DNA of 32,757 bases from Chthoniobacteraceae bacterium (GTDB lineage: Bacteria > Verrucomicrobiota > Verrucomicrobiia > Chthoniobacterales > Chthoniobacteraceae). The DNA lies in NCBI GenBank assembly GCA_028293625.1, contig JAQGOL010000023.1, positions 1 to 32,757 of the forward strand, read 5' to 3'. The notes under the pieces were generated by a model. That model did not search any database. It was not told the origin of the DNA and saw nothing but the letters and a program-made list of their open reading frames with translations. Positions within the stretch are counted from its first letter, which is position 1. The number at the start of each line of letters is the position of its first letter. The position numbers and the translations under genes were made by a program. Shown here piece by piece: positions 18,242 to 27,302 of the stretch.

Positions 18242-19675
18242 ATGAATTCCCATCTCACGCGTCGTCGTTTTCTTACTCAATCCGCAGGGCTTGCCGCCGC
18301 CACCGTTCTCGGACCGAATCTTCTTCTACGTGGACAGGAGACGGCGGGCAGACGGCTCAATCTGGCGGTGATCGGCGCGTTTGGAAAAGGCGAGGTCGAT
18401 ACGGGCAAAGTCGCGCTTGCCCACAATATTGTCGCGCTGGTGGACGTGGACAGCAAAAGGCTCGAATCGGCGGGCAAAGCGCTTTCGAAAAAATACACCG
18501 ATGCCGGACGCGAAGTCCCGCAGGCGCCAAGGTTGTTTGCCGATTTTCGAAAGATGTTCGACCAGATGGCCGGCGGCATTGATGGCGTCATCGTCTCGAC
18601 TCCCGATCACACGCATTTCCCGGCGGCGATGTGGGCGATCAAAAACAAAAAGCACGTCTGCGTGCAAAAGCCGCTCTGCAATACGATCTGGGAAATCCGT
18701 GAACTGCATCAGGCGGCAAAGCAGGCTGGCGTTGTCACGCAGATGGGAAATCAGGGGCGCACCATGGAGGGGCAGCGAGTGGCAAAAGAATGGATCGACC
18801 AGGGCGCAATCGGCACTTTGCAGGAGATCCGGCTTTGGACCAACCGGCCAATCTGGCCGCAAGGCGCGCTGGTTAAATCCGCCGTGGAAAAACCGGCGAC
18901 CCTTGAATGGGATCTCTGGCTTGCGACCGAGGCGGAGGAACCGTATTTCGAATTCGATCTCCCGCCCGGCGCAGCAAAGGGCAAGCAGGTGCATCCATTC
19001 AATTGGCGCGGCTGGTGGCAGTTTGGCTCCGGCGCACTCGGCGATATGGGCTGCCATTTGATGGATGCCGCATTCAGCATCCTCGGGCAGCAGATTCCAG
19101 TTAAGATCGAGGTGGAGAGCTCCAAGGTGACCGATCTGACCGCGCCGGTCTGGACCCGGCTCACTTATCACTTCGCCGCCACCGACAAACACGGCCCGCT
19201 CAAAGTGACCTGGCACGATGGCGTCGGCGATGATGGCAAACCGAACAAGCCCGAGCGCGATGAACGCCTCCCAAAAGCGGCTTTCGACAAGTCGACCAGC
19301 GGCATGATGTTCATCGGCAGCGAAGGCGTGCTTTTTGACGAGGAATCGTATTGCGCGAATCCGGTCATCTACCCTGAGGAACGTTTTGCCGACGTGAAAA
19401 AGAGCGTGGCGGACGGCCGGATCAAAAAGACCGAGCCGCGCAGTTCCGCTCCCGATAATCCGCAGGGAGAATGGGCCAACTGCATTCTGAACGGAGGCAC
19501 GCCAAGTTCGAACTTTGATTACGCGGCGCCGCTCACTGAGTTTGTATCACTTGGCAATCTGGCGATTCGCTCCGGACAGACCATCCAATGGGATGCAAAG
19601 GCGATGCGCGTCACAAACAACGACGCCGCCAATCAATTCATCAAACGCGCCTCTTATCGGCCGGGCTGGCTCTGA
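18242..19675 (+). CDS. Tat-exported Gfo/Idh/MocA-family oxidoreductase
   Basis: 477 residues. The N-terminus TRRRFLTQ plus a hydrophobic alanine-rich stretch is a twin-arginine signal, so the enzyme is exported folded with its nucleotide cofactor. Residues 38-160 form a Rossmann domain (LNLAVIGAFGKGEVD, then IVALVDVDSKRL). VQKPL stands where family members have EKP, and QMGNQGR follows. A C-terminal substrate domain carries GDMGCHLMD with the conserved histidine. Such enzymes oxidise or reduce a sugar or inositol with tightly bound NAD(P). Members with Tat signals are common in Verrucomicrobiota and Planctomycetota and are often beside DUF1080 genes, as here (the DUF1080 fusion starts 65 bases downstream). 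Substrate unknown. Confidence 0.92.
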   Translation: MNSHLTRRRFLTQSAGLAAATVLGPNLLLRGQETAGRRLNLAVIGAFGKGEVDTGKVALAHNIVALVDVDSKRLESAGKALSKKYTDAGREVPQAPRLFADFRKMFDQMAGGIDGVIVSTPDHTHFPAAMWAIKNKKHVCVQKPLCNTIWEIRELHQAAKQAGVVTQMGNQGRTMEGQRVAKEWIDQGAIGTLQEIRLWTNRPIWPQGALVKSAVEKPATLEWDLWLATEAEEPYFEFDLPPGAAKGKQVHPFNWRGWWQFGSGALGDMGCHLMDAAFSILGQQIPVKIEVESSKVTDLTAPVWTRLTYHFAATDKHGPLKVTWHDGVGDDGKPNKPERDERLPKAAFDKSTSGMMFIGSEGVLFDEESYCANPVIYPEERFADVKKSVADGRIKKTEPRSSAPDNPQGEWANCILNGGTPSSNFDYAAPLTEFVSLGNLAIRSGQTIQWDAKAMRVTNNDAANQFIKRASYRPGWL

Positions 19676-19739
19676 TCAGCCTTCGTTAAACTCCATTGCC
19701 CGGAAGCAACTCGTTGCTTCCGGCCACCCCTCTTTGCCC

Positions 19740-22700
19740 ATGAAACTGCGCATCTTACTCTCTGCTTTTTTCCTCACGCTCTCCATCGCAGGCGCGGCTC
19801 CGCTCCGGCTTTTTGATGATGCATCGCTTGCCGGCTGGGAGGGCGACACGAAAGTCTGGCGCGTGCGCGACGGCACGATTGTAGGCGGCTCGATGGAAGG
19901 CAATCCACGCAACGAATTTCTTTCCACACGGAAAAGCTACCGGAATTTTTCGCTTCGCCTTGAATACAAACTGACCGGCACGGAGGGCTTCGTAAACAGC
20001 GGCGTCCAGTTTCGCAGCAGGCACGTTGTCCAGCCGCCCAATGAGATGTCCGGTTATCAGGCGGATATCGGGGCCGGTTTTTCCGGATGCCTCTACGACG
20101 AGTCGCGCCGCAATAAAGTGCTCGCTGCTGCCGATAAAGCGCTCATTGCGAGCGCCGAAAAGCCCGGAGAATGGAACAGTTACGAGATCCGCGCGGAAGG
20201 CGCCCGGATCCGGCTTTTCGTCAATGGCCAGCTCACGGTTGATTATAAAGAAACCGAGCCCGGCATTGAACAGGAAGGGCTGATCGCGCTGCAAATCCAC
20301 GGCAATAACAAAGCCGAAGTCGCGTTTCGGAACATCGTGCTCGACGATTTAAGCACCGACATCGTTCCCGGACAGGCTGAGATTCTAAGCCGGCTGGGCG
20401 AAATCAAGCCCGCTGCGGTCCCTCCCCCTTTTACCGCCGGCAAAGCGCGCTTCGAGGAAAACGAAATGGTGGTGCTGGCCGGACAGGCGAACTTTGTAAG
20501 GGAACAAAAAGCCGCGGAACTGGAGGCGCGCCTCGCAACAGGGTTCGCCTCCAAAAAGCCGCACTTTCGCTCGATGGCATGGGAAGGCGACACGGTTTAC
20601 GAGCAATGGCGCGATCTCAATTTCGGTTCATGGACCAGCCAGTTGGAAGCCACGGGCGCCACGATGATCATTGCCCAATTCGGGCAGATTGAGGCGCTTG
20701 ATGGGGTTGTCCGCCTGCCTGAGTTCATCGCCTCTTATCAACATCTGCTCGACCAGTTCGCCGCGCGCACCCAGCGCCTTGTTCTCGTCTCGCCGATGCC
20801 GTTTGAAAAATCGCCATTGCCGCATGCGCCCGACCTGACCTTGCGCAATGCCGAGGTCCGCACGTACGCCGAGGCGATTCGCGGTATTGCAAAACTGCGG
20901 GGTGCGGTTTACGTCGATCTTTTCACACCGCTGGCGGCCATGGAGAACTCAGGGCCATCGCGCCTGACTGACAACGGGATGCATCTCAATGCCGCCGGAT
21001 TGCGCGTCGTGGCGGAGATCATTGCCCAACAACTCGGGGCCGAGCCCAAACCGGCCATCGATCTCGAGGATTTAAAAACGGCCATTGCCGAAAAGAACCG
21101 GCTTTGGTTTGACTGCTGGCGGCCGGCGAACTGGTCATTTGTATATGGTGACCGCGTTTCGCAGTTGTTTGGGAAAGCAATCGGCGACGCGCCATCGTTG
21201 CGCGGCGCGTTTGAAGCACATCAACCGCTCATTGCCGCGCTCGACTCGCGCATCCACGCTCTCGCCTCGGGCCAAACCGTGGTGCCAATCCCGGCGCCGG
21301 AACCGCCCGTCCAGCCGGAAACCGAGCAACTGACACCGGAAGCCGAGCTTGCGAGCTTTACCGTTGCCGACGGTTATCAGGTCAACCTGTTTGCTTCAGA
21401 AAGGGACGGCATTGTAAAACCAACGCAGATTACCTGGGACGAAAAAGGGAGGCTTTATGTCGCCTGCTCGCCAACCTATCCGCACATGATTCCCGGCACC
21501 AAACCGGGCGATTTCATCCTGATCTGCGAAGACACCGATGGCGACGGGCGCGCCGATAAATTCCAGCGCTTTGCCGAAGGGCTCGGAATGGTCCAGGGTC
21601 TCGAAGTCGGCGATGGCGGACTTTATGTCTGCGATTTTGATCAATTGGTCCATCTGCGCGACACCAATGGCGACGGCAAATCGGATGAGCGCCGCGTGAT
21701 TTTTTCCGGGTTCGGCACCGGGGATACCCATCAGCTTATCAACTCAATCACGCACGGACCGGATGGCAGCCTCTGGTTTACCCAGGGCCTTCACGCATTC
21801 TCGCGGATCGAAACCCCGTGGGGACTCGCACGGCTCGACAAATCGGGTGTCTGGCGGATGCGTCCACGCACGCTGCGGCTCGACGGGTTTTTCAACGGGG
21901 CAAAAGCTGCCCACAACTGCTGGGGCGTCGCATTTGACGATTACAATCAGGTCTTCCACAAATCCGGTGACAGGCCCGATGGCTATTACACGGTGCCCGG
22001 GATGGTGCGCCTTTCCAATCCGGATGAATACCATCCGATCGGGTCGCTCTTTCAGACCAACCCGAAAACCACCTCGCTCGATATCATCGGCACGCGCGGG
22101 TTGCCGGAGGAAGCACAGGGATGCGCCGTAATCGCCGGATTCATGGGCAGCGTCATGGAGCTCCACCGCTTTAAAGACGATGGCGCGGGCTTTAAAACCG
22201 AGCAACTGCCCAAGCTTCTTAAGACGGCCGAGAGCGCGTTTCGTCCGGTTGATGTGAGTGTGGGGCCCGATGGCGCCATCTACGTGGCCGACTGGTTTAA
22301 CCGCGTCATCGGCCATTACCAGGCAAGCTATCGCGATCCGCAACGCGACAAATCCCATGGCCGCATCTGGCGGATCAGCGCGAAAGGGATCCCGCCGATC
22401 AAACAGCCCGATCTTGCCTCCATGAAACCGGGCGCGCTGCTTGATCAGCTTCGGTCTCCGGAACGCTGGACACGCTACCAGGCCAAGCGCCTCCTCTTTG
22501 ACGCGCCAACGCCGGAAGTTGAGAAGGCGGCCGACAGCTGGGTGGACGGACTCAAGCCGGCAGATCCTGAGTATGAACGGTTGCTGCTTGAAGTCATCGG
22601 CGTTTTTGAAGCGCACGAGATGACGCGGCCTGAGCTGCTTGTGAAGCTGCTTGCGGCCAAAGATCCGAGGGTTCGCGCTTACGGAACCCGGGTGACAGGC

Positions 22701-23384
22701 AACTGGGCCGATCAACTTCCCGACCCGCTGGCTTTGCTGAGTAAAAGCATCGCGGACGAAAATCCACGGGTGCGTTTGGAAGCAATCATCGCGTCGAGCT
22801 ATGTGCAGAAGCCCGAGGCCGCCGAAGTGGCTATCCAGGCCATTGATAAACCGCGCGACCGATTTATCGACTATGCATTGGCGCAAAGCCTGCGCGCGCT
22901 TCAGCCGCAATGGCAGCCCGCGCTCGCCACCGGCCGGTTGACCTTTGGAAACAATCCTGGCCGGCTTGCTTATGTCCGCAAGCTGGCCGATGCGGCTCCC
23001 GCGGCGCCGAGTCCCGGCAAAGTGATCTACGAAACCCTTTGTTTGAACTGCCATCAGCCTGATGGAAAAGGGCTTCCGGGAATCTATCCGCCATTGGTTG
23101 GCAGCGAATGGGTCGGTGGCGAAAAACCGGCATTGATCCGGATGTTACTCCACGGCCTGACCGGACCGATCACGGTCGCCGGCCAGCAGTATGGCGTCCA
23201 GAATCCGCCGCTTTCAATGCCGCCCAGCGGACTGACTGATCCCCAAATTGCCGCGGTCCTGAGCTATATTCGCGGCAACTTCGGTCATCAGGCCGCGCCG
23301 GTGAGTGTGGCTGAGGTGGAATCGATCCGCGGCCAGAATAAGGAACGCGCGACCCTTTGGAGCGTGGACGAAATCGGCAGGTAA
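19740..23384 (+). CDS. DUF1080-SGNH-propeller-HEAT-cytochrome c fusion (PVC type)
   Basis: 1214 residues from the ATG at 19740; the frame is open further upstream but overlaps the preceding gene. Signal peptide 1-19, then: a DUF1080/3-keto-disaccharide hydrolase-like jelly roll (about 22-205, LRLFDDASLAGWEG); an SGNH-like module (about 235-440); a PVC 'membrane-bound dehydrogenase' propeller (about 530-880, with DTDGDGRADKFQ and DTNGDGKSDERR calcium-like loops); HEAT-type helices (about 890-1070); and a class I cytochrome c with CLNCH at 1101-1105 and probable axial M1160. This joins sugar binding, glycoside or ester chemistry and an electron outlet in one periplasmic chain. In the SGNH module the usual serine is replaced by alanine (GQAN, A250), while D411 and H415 remain, so hydrolase activity there is doubtful. 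Exact substrate unknown. Confidence 0.9.
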   Translation: MKLRILLSAFFLTLSIAGAAPLRLFDDASLAGWEGDTKVWRVRDGTIVGGSMEGNPRNEFLSTRKSYRNFSLRLEYKLTGTEGFVNSGVQFRSRHVVQPPNEMSGYQADIGAGFSGCLYDESRRNKVLAAADKALIASAEKPGEWNSYEIRAEGARIRLFVNGQLTVDYKETEPGIEQEGLIALQIHGNNKAEVAFRNIVLDDLSTDIVPGQAEILSRLGEIKPAAVPPPFTAGKARFEENEMVVLAGQANFVREQKAAELEARLATGFASKKPHFRSMAWEGDTVYEQWRDLNFGSWTSQLEATGATMIIAQFGQIEALDGVVRLPEFIASYQHLLDQFAARTQRLVLVSPMPFEKSPLPHAPDLTLRNAEVRTYAEAIRGIAKLRGAVYVDLFTPLAAMENSGPSRLTDNGMHLNAAGLRVVAEIIAQQLGAEPKPAIDLEDLKTAIAEKNRLWFDCWRPANWSFVYGDRVSQLFGKAIGDAPSLRGAFEAHQPLIAALDSRIHALASGQTVVPIPAPEPPVQPETEQLTPEAELASFTVADGYQVNLFASERDGIVKPTQITWDEKGRLYVACSPTYPHMIPGTKPGDFILICEDTDGDGRADKFQRFAEGLGMVQGLEVGDGGLYVCDFDQLVHLRDTNGDGKSDERRVIFSGFGTGDTHQLINSITHGPDGSLWFTQGLHAFSRIETPWGLARLDKSGVWRMRPRTLRLDGFFNGAKAAHNCWGVAFDDYNQVFHKSGDRPDGYYTVPGMVRLSNPDEYHPIGSLFQTNPKTTSLDIIGTRGLPEEAQGCAVIAGFMGSVMELHRFKDDGAGFKTEQLPKLLKTAESAFRPVDVSVGPDGAIYVADWFNRVIGHYQASYRDPQRDKSHGRIWRISAKGIPPIKQPDLASMKPGALLDQLRSPERWTRYQAKRLLFDAPTPEVEKAADSWVDGLKPADPEYERLLLEVIGVFEAHEMTRPELLVKLLAAKDPRVRAYGTRVTGNWADQLPDPLALLSKSIADENPRVRLEAIIASSYVQKPEAAEVAIQAIDKPRDRFIDYALAQSLRALQPQWQPALATGRLTFGNNPGRLAYVRKLADAAPAAPSPGKVIYETLCLNCHQPDGKGLPGIYPPLVGSEWVGGEKPALIRMLLHGLTGPITVAGQQYGVQNPPLSMPPSGLTDPQIAAVLSYIRGNFGHQAAPVSVAEVESIRGQNKERATLWSVDEIGR

Positions 23385-23403
23385 CTTTCCCTCCTCCACT
23401 CCT

Positions 23404-24648
23404 ATGACAATGCTTGAAGCGGCGAGTCCGCAAACCGCGCAGGTATCGCCCGTGCAACCGCCACGGCGATTCACGGCTGTCGATGCATTGCGGGGCTTTG
23501 CCATGTTCTGGATTATCGGAGCGGACTCGCTGGCTCATTCATTCGCGAAAATGAGTGGGACTCCGTTTGCCCAGACTCTCGGGAACCAATTGGAGCATGT
23601 CGAGTGGCGCGGCTTTCGTTTCTACGACCTGATCTTCCCGCTCTTTGTATTTCTGGTAGGCGTTTCGATGGTCTTTTCACTTGATGGAATCATCGCCCGC
23701 TCCGGCCGCCGTGATGCAGCCAAACGGGTCGTAACGCGCGGGCTTTTATTGGTCGCAATCGGCATCCTTTATTACGGCGGATTCAGCAATCCATGGCCCG
23801 AAATGCGGCTTGCGGGCGTTCTTCAGCGCATTGGCATATGCTATCTTTTTGCCGGTCTCGCTTACATCTGCCTGCGCCCGCGCGGACTGGTGATCTTATG
23901 CAGTGCGCTGCTGGCAGGTTACTGGGGAATGATGACCTTTCTGCCGTTCCCGGATATCCACCTGGAAAACACGTCTATTGAAACCCTCGCACTCCAGGCT
24001 GGCAGCAGCGAACCGGAAGCGCTTGTGGCGGCCACAAGCCAGCGCGTCAGCGGGGTCTTTGAACCCGGCTATAACCTCGCCCACTACATTGACTGGCGCT
24101 ATCTGCCGGGCAAACGATTGAGCCGGTATTACGACCCGGAAGGAGTGCTAAGCAACCTGCCCGCGATCGCCACCTGCCTCCTTGGCGCTTTTGCCGGATT
24201 GCTGCTTAAAGAACCGCGCTTCTCGGGCAAACAGAAAGTCACCTTTCTTCTCATAGCGGGAACAGCATGCGTTCTGGGCGGTCTGCTATGGGGGCTTCAA
24301 TTTCCTGTCATTAAGAAGCTCTGGACTTCCTCCTATGTTCTCGTTGCCGGAGGATTCAGCGCGATCTTGCTTGGCCTCTTCAGCTTGATTATCGATGAGT
24401 GGAAGTATCAGCGCTGGTGCCGGCCTTTACTCTGGATGGGCATGAATTCCATCGCCATCTACCTTGCTTCAAACGTGATAGGTTTCGGCAAGCTCGCCAA
24501 CCGGTTTGTCGGTGGAAACATCAAGCAATGGCTCGATGCCAACATCACCGAAGGCTTTGGCGGATTGGTGGTGACGCTCGTTGGCATCGCGATCGCATTC
24601 TCGCTGGTGCGGTTTCTTTATCAGCGGAAAATCTTTCTACGAATTTAG
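23404..24648 (+). CDS. Heparan-alpha-glucosaminide N-acetyltransferase-like membrane protein
   Basis: About 414 residues from the ATG at 23404. It begins RFTAVDALRGFAMFWII, the signature of the COG4299/DUF5009 family related to lysosomal heparan-alpha-glucosaminide N-acetyltransferase, followed by about ten hydrophobic helices. A conserved histidine lies in ADSLAHSF near the first helix, the position of the acetyl-carrying histidine in the human enzyme. Relatives are predicted to pass acyl groups from cytoplasmic acyl-CoA across the membrane to glucosamine-type sugars. It follows the DUF1080 fusion by 19 bases, so it is likely in the same transcription unit, in keeping with sugar processing. 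The in-frame start further upstream (23305) overlaps the fusion gene and is rejected. Confidence 0.87.
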   Translation: MTMLEAASPQTAQVSPVQPPRRFTAVDALRGFAMFWIIGADSLAHSFAKMSGTPFAQTLGNQLEHVEWRGFRFYDLIFPLFVFLVGVSMVFSLDGIIARSGRRDAAKRVVTRGLLLVAIGILYYGGFSNPWPEMRLAGVLQRIGICYLFAGLAYICLRPRGLVILCSALLAGYWGMMTFLPFPDIHLENTSIETLALQAGSSEPEALVAATSQRVSGVFEPGYNLAHYIDWRYLPGKRLSRYYDPEGVLSNLPAIATCLLGAFAGLLLKEPRFSGKQKVTFLLIAGTACVLGGLLWGLQFPVIKKLWTSSYVLVAGGFSAILLGLFSLIIDEWKYQRWCRPLLWMGMNSIAIYLASNVIGFGKLANRFVGGNIKQWLDANITEGFGGLVVTLVGIAIAFSLVRFLYQRKIFLRI

Positions 24649-24684
24649 TGCTTTGAATCGCGCCCGGCTTGCACGGCGCAAGGT

Positions 24685-25938
24685 TCACGCTTTAATTTTT
24701 TCCCGATGCGCCCGGATCGCTGCCGCATCGCATTCGCCATTTAAAGCAAAGAGCGCGGCGCCCATGCCAGCGGCTTCCCCTGTGGCAAGACAGGTTCCAA
24801 TGACCCGTGTCGATGCCTGCGCCTCATGGCTTGACGCAATACAACGGCCTGCCGCGAACAGGTTGCCATGATCTCGCGCTCGCAGTGCCCGCAGCGGGAT
24901 CTCACACGGCCGGTTATTATCCGGATACCTCAGACGCGGGCCGCGATTGGTCTCGCGCAGTTCCATCGGCCAGGTTGCAAGCGCGATGGCATCGTCAAAT
25001 TGCGCGCCGGTTTCCAGGTCGTGCGTTTCGAGCCGATACTTCCCCACAATCCGGCGGCTTTCCCGGACGCCGATCCGGCTCGGAAGCGCGGAGATGAAGC
25101 TTTGCGAAAAACCGGTCACTTCACGTTGGAGAAAATCGGCAACGCATCCCGCCAGCTCGCGTCCGAGCATTTCCAATCTGGTCAGGCAATGGGCATCCAG
25201 GGGATCGTAGTCCGGTGCATCGAGATCGATGGTTACAAAAGCTTCCGTGCCGCGTCCGCTCCAGCGAAAGGCCGCGCCGAGCGCCCCTTTGGGCAACACC
25301 TGCGATTGGACCCCTGTGGCGATCCGGCGTGCGATTTTAAGCCTGCCGTCATCCTGAAGGACGGCGGGTTCGACTCCGTGCATGGCAAAGATAAAGGCGG
25401 GCCGCTGCAACCGTTCACTCGGCGCCATCTCAGACTCGCCGCCGCCAAGGACGGTTGCGGCGGCGTCACCACTTGCGTCAACGACGGTTCGTGTGCTGAG
25501 CGATTCCGTGCGTCCCCGGCAGGAGATTGTTGCGTTTAAGAAATCGCTGCTGACTTGCAATAACTCGGTGTGGAAACGTATTTCCAGGTTTGGCGTTTCT
25601 TTCACCACTGCATCCGCCGCGCGTGCAAACGCAGTTGGATGCTGAAGAAGCACATCCACACGTCCCATCCGGATCGGCCCCGCCGGACCGCCCAACGCCG
25701 TGAGCCGGCTCGCAAATTCAGCGGCAAAACCGGTATTGGCTAAAACCGGCGGATTTTCAGGCGAATCGGGCAACCGATAAAGCCCGCAAATGGAATGGAC
25801 AAGTGCCGCGGAAGCGGTGCCGCCAAGCGACCCGCCGCGTTCTATCAACAAAGTGCGTGCTCCAAGCCGGGCGGCACTGACCGCGGCCGCGAGCCCGGCG
25901 CTTCCCCCGCCCACAACGAGCACATCAAAAACGTGCAT
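24685..25938 (-). CDS. FAD-dependent oxidoreductase (FAD_oxidored family)
   Basis: 417 residues. The N-terminal dinucleotide-binding fold is clear: FDVLVVGGGSAGLAAAVSAARLG (GxGxxG at 10-15), then the ribose-binding acidic residue in LLIERG, and SLGGTAS. A middle 'DASGDAAAT' segment and a C-terminal LFAAGRCIASS...ATGEAAGMGAA segment complete FAD binding, as in the PF12831 family. The substrate is unknown; relatives dehydrogenate or hydrate small organic or sugar compounds. It lies downstream of the acyl carrier protein gene with a gap of 54 bases, last in a probable minus-strand operon with the deacetylase. It converges with the acetyltransferase-like gene, with 36 bases between stops. Confidence 0.9.
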   Translation of the reverse strand: MHVFDVLVVGGGSAGLAAAVSAARLGARTLLIERGGSLGGTASAALVHSICGLYRLPDSPENPPVLANTGFAAEFASRLTALGGPAGPIRMGRVDVLLQHPTAFARAADAVVKETPNLEIRFHTELLQVSSDFLNATISCRGRTESLSTRTVVDASGDAAATVLGGGESEMAPSERLQRPAFIFAMHGVEPAVLQDDGRLKIARRIATGVQSQVLPKGALGAAFRWSGRGTEAFVTIDLDAPDYDPLDAHCLTRLEMLGRELAGCVADFLQREVTGFSQSFISALPSRIGVRESRRIVGKYRLETHDLETGAQFDDAIALATWPMELRETNRGPRLRYPDNNRPCEIPLRALRARDHGNLFAAGRCIASSHEAQASTRVIGTCLATGEAAGMGAALFALNGECDAAAIRAHREKIKA

Positions 25939-25992
25939 AAAATGGGTTGGCGGGAAGAAGGGTCTCCAGCGCTTTTCGGAACAAAGGAGTGG

Positions 25993-26265
25993 CTACGCCG
26001 CGCGCGCGCTGCTTTCCCGGATCAATTCCGCGAGGTGGCGCGTGGTGCTGAAGTTCTGCCGTGTCAGATCGCCTTCGGGAATTGCGACCCGGTATTTTTC
26101 TTCCACCAACACCAGCAATTGCATGATCGCCATCGAGTCGAGCCCGTTGTCGTAAAGATTGGAATCGGCGTTGAAATCGGGCCGGGTTTCAAGCAAACGT
26201 TCGCTGATGAGGCTCACAAGCTGATGTTCAAGTGATTCGAATGCGGAGTTGGGTTGACTAGCCAT
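25993..26265 (-). CDS. Acyl carrier protein
   Basis: 90 residues from the ATG at 26265. It is acidic and helical with the phosphopantetheine site DSM (serine 44) in YDNGLDSMAIMQL, at the start of helix II as in all carrier proteins; LLVLVEEKYRVAIPE follows as helix II/III. It carries acyl chains as thioesters. The ATG overlaps the stop of a 33-codon ORF (ATGGCTAG), suggesting coupling. A second ACP beside a halogenase-like flavoprotein and an LpxL-type acyltransferase points to a dedicated lipid or polyketide-like pathway rather than general fatty-acid synthesis, though no ketosynthase is in the window. A longer frame up to 26340 exists but is not needed. Confidence 0.88.
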   Translation of the reverse strand: MASQPNSAFESLEHQLVSLISERLLETRPDFNADSNLYDNGLDSMAIMQLLVLVEEKYRVAIPEGDLTRQNFSTTRHLAELIRESSARAA

Positions 26266-26359
26266 CAAGGTGGAAAAACCCCGTGGTGTAACCCAGCGAA
26301 TTATTGCCGTCAAGAGACAGCCCTTCACTCGAGGCTTCATTTGCGACCGTATTGGCCAT
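26258..26359 (-). CDS. Possible 33-residue leader/small ORF overlapping ACP start
   Basis: A 33-codon frame starts with ATG at 26359, 22 bases after the deacetylase stop, and ends in TAG within the ACP start (ATGGCTAG, 8-base overlap). The peptide MANTVANEASSEGLSLDGNN, ending GFFHLDG, is polar, with no membrane segment and no cysteine. I recognise no family. It fills the otherwise unexplained gap between the deacetylase and the ACP. It could be a translated coupling leader for the ACP, or chance; a good Shine-Dalgarno sequence is not visible. Confidence 0.25.
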   Translation of the reverse strand: MANTVANEASSEGLSLDGNNSLGYTTGFFHLDG

Positions 26360-26381
26360 TTCGAGGCTATTCCATCCGATT

Positions 26382-27176
26382 TCAGATCAACTGCTCATCG
26401 CTGGGAATGACAAAAGCGTATCCAAGACTTTGCAATTCCTCGATGACGCGCAGGATGCCTTCGACACTGCGCTTTTTACCCTCATGCAGGACAACAATGG
26501 CACCCGGGCGCACCTGCCTGAGCACGCGTTTGACGACGGCCTCGGGATCGCTTGCGATTCCATCCCGGCCGCGCACGTTCCAACCGATCAGGCGCATGTC
26601 GCGGGCGGCAAGTTCGCGATGCAAAAAAACATGCTTGAGGCCGACCGGCGCGCGGAACCAGCGCCGCACCGCCACACCGGCCCCGAGGAGCGCCGCGTCG
26701 CAGGCATCGAGTTCCTCTCTTAAAGTGGAGGGGAAAAGCCACCAGAACATCGAGGCGGGATGCGTCTGCGTGTGATTGGCCAAGGTATGACCCGCGGCGT
26801 GAAGCTGATCGGCCTGCGCCCGTTGCGCTTCAAGCCGGTTGCCTTTGACAAAAAATGTCGCCCGCACACCCCGGCTTTGAAGTTCTTTTGCAAGATACTC
26901 GGTTTCCGCGCCGGCGGGACCGTCATCAATGGTGAGCCACACCTCCCTGCCGCGCGGATGAAACCGTGTGACCACAGGTCCCAACCAGGCGCATCCAGGC
27001 GCCACGATGGCGTAAATAAGAGACGCATGCGCAATCGCTGCCGCGGCGTTGATCCACGGCGATTCAAAATCACTCAGCAAAACGGATACGGGCGCGAAAA
27101 GATTGGCTGTCAGTAAAAACAGCCGCAACCAGGGGCGGTAAACATTGAACAACATTAAGCACGCGAGCTCTATCAC
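26382..27176 (-). CDS. Membrane-anchored polysaccharide deacetylase (NodB-type)
   Basis: 264 residues from a GTG; an internal ATG at 27155 is an alternative start. Two N-terminal hydrophobic segments (about 10-27 and 40-65) anchor it, followed by a NodB domain: motif 1 TIDDGP (metal and catalytic aspartates), motif 2 HTQTH (metal-binding histidines), RAPVG (motif 3), and a C-terminal GAIVVLHEG with the conserved leucine-histidine pair of motif 5. It should remove acetyl groups from N-acetyl sugars at the membrane, or from related amide substrates. It heads the minus-strand operon deacetylase-(small ORF)-ACP-FAD oxidoreductase, and is divergent from the halogenase-like gene. Confidence 0.88.
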   Translation of the reverse strand: MIELACLMLFNVYRPWLRLFLLTANLFAPVSVLLSDFESPWINAAAAIAHASLIYAIVAPGCAWLGPVVTRFHPRGREVWLTIDDGPAGAETEYLAKELQSRGVRATFFVKGNRLEAQRAQADQLHAAGHTLANHTQTHPASMFWWLFPSTLREELDACDAALLGAGVAVRRWFRAPVGLKHVFLHRELAARDMRLIGWNVRGRDGIASDPEAVVKRVLRQVRPGAIVVLHEGKKRSVEGILRVIEELQSLGYAFVIPSDEQLI

Positions 27177-27302
27177 CCCTCGATTTCAGGCAGAAGCGCG
27201 AACTCTCCATCCCACGTTTTTACCGCAGTGCCGCGGAAAATCGCGGCGTTCTTTCGCAATCCGGATTGTCCGCCCTTGACCGCCGTGTAATCTCAACCCG
27301 CT
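27177..27302. promoter_or_regulatory. Divergent promoter region
   Basis: 126 bases lie between the deacetylase (minus) and the halogenase-like gene (plus). Both transcription units must start here, suggesting joint expression. I could not identify -35/-10 boxes or a palindrome with confidence. Confidence 0.35.

Noticed and set aside
21744-23054. Minus-strand 436-codon frame inside the DUF1080 fusion gene
   Set aside because: Antisense to conserved propeller and HEAT regions, product not family-like; typical shadow frame in GC-rich coding DNA.
24668-24682. Hairpin cttgc/gcaag between convergent genes as terminator
   Set aside because: Only 5 bp and the T-run begins about ten bases away inside the next gene; too weak to annotate.
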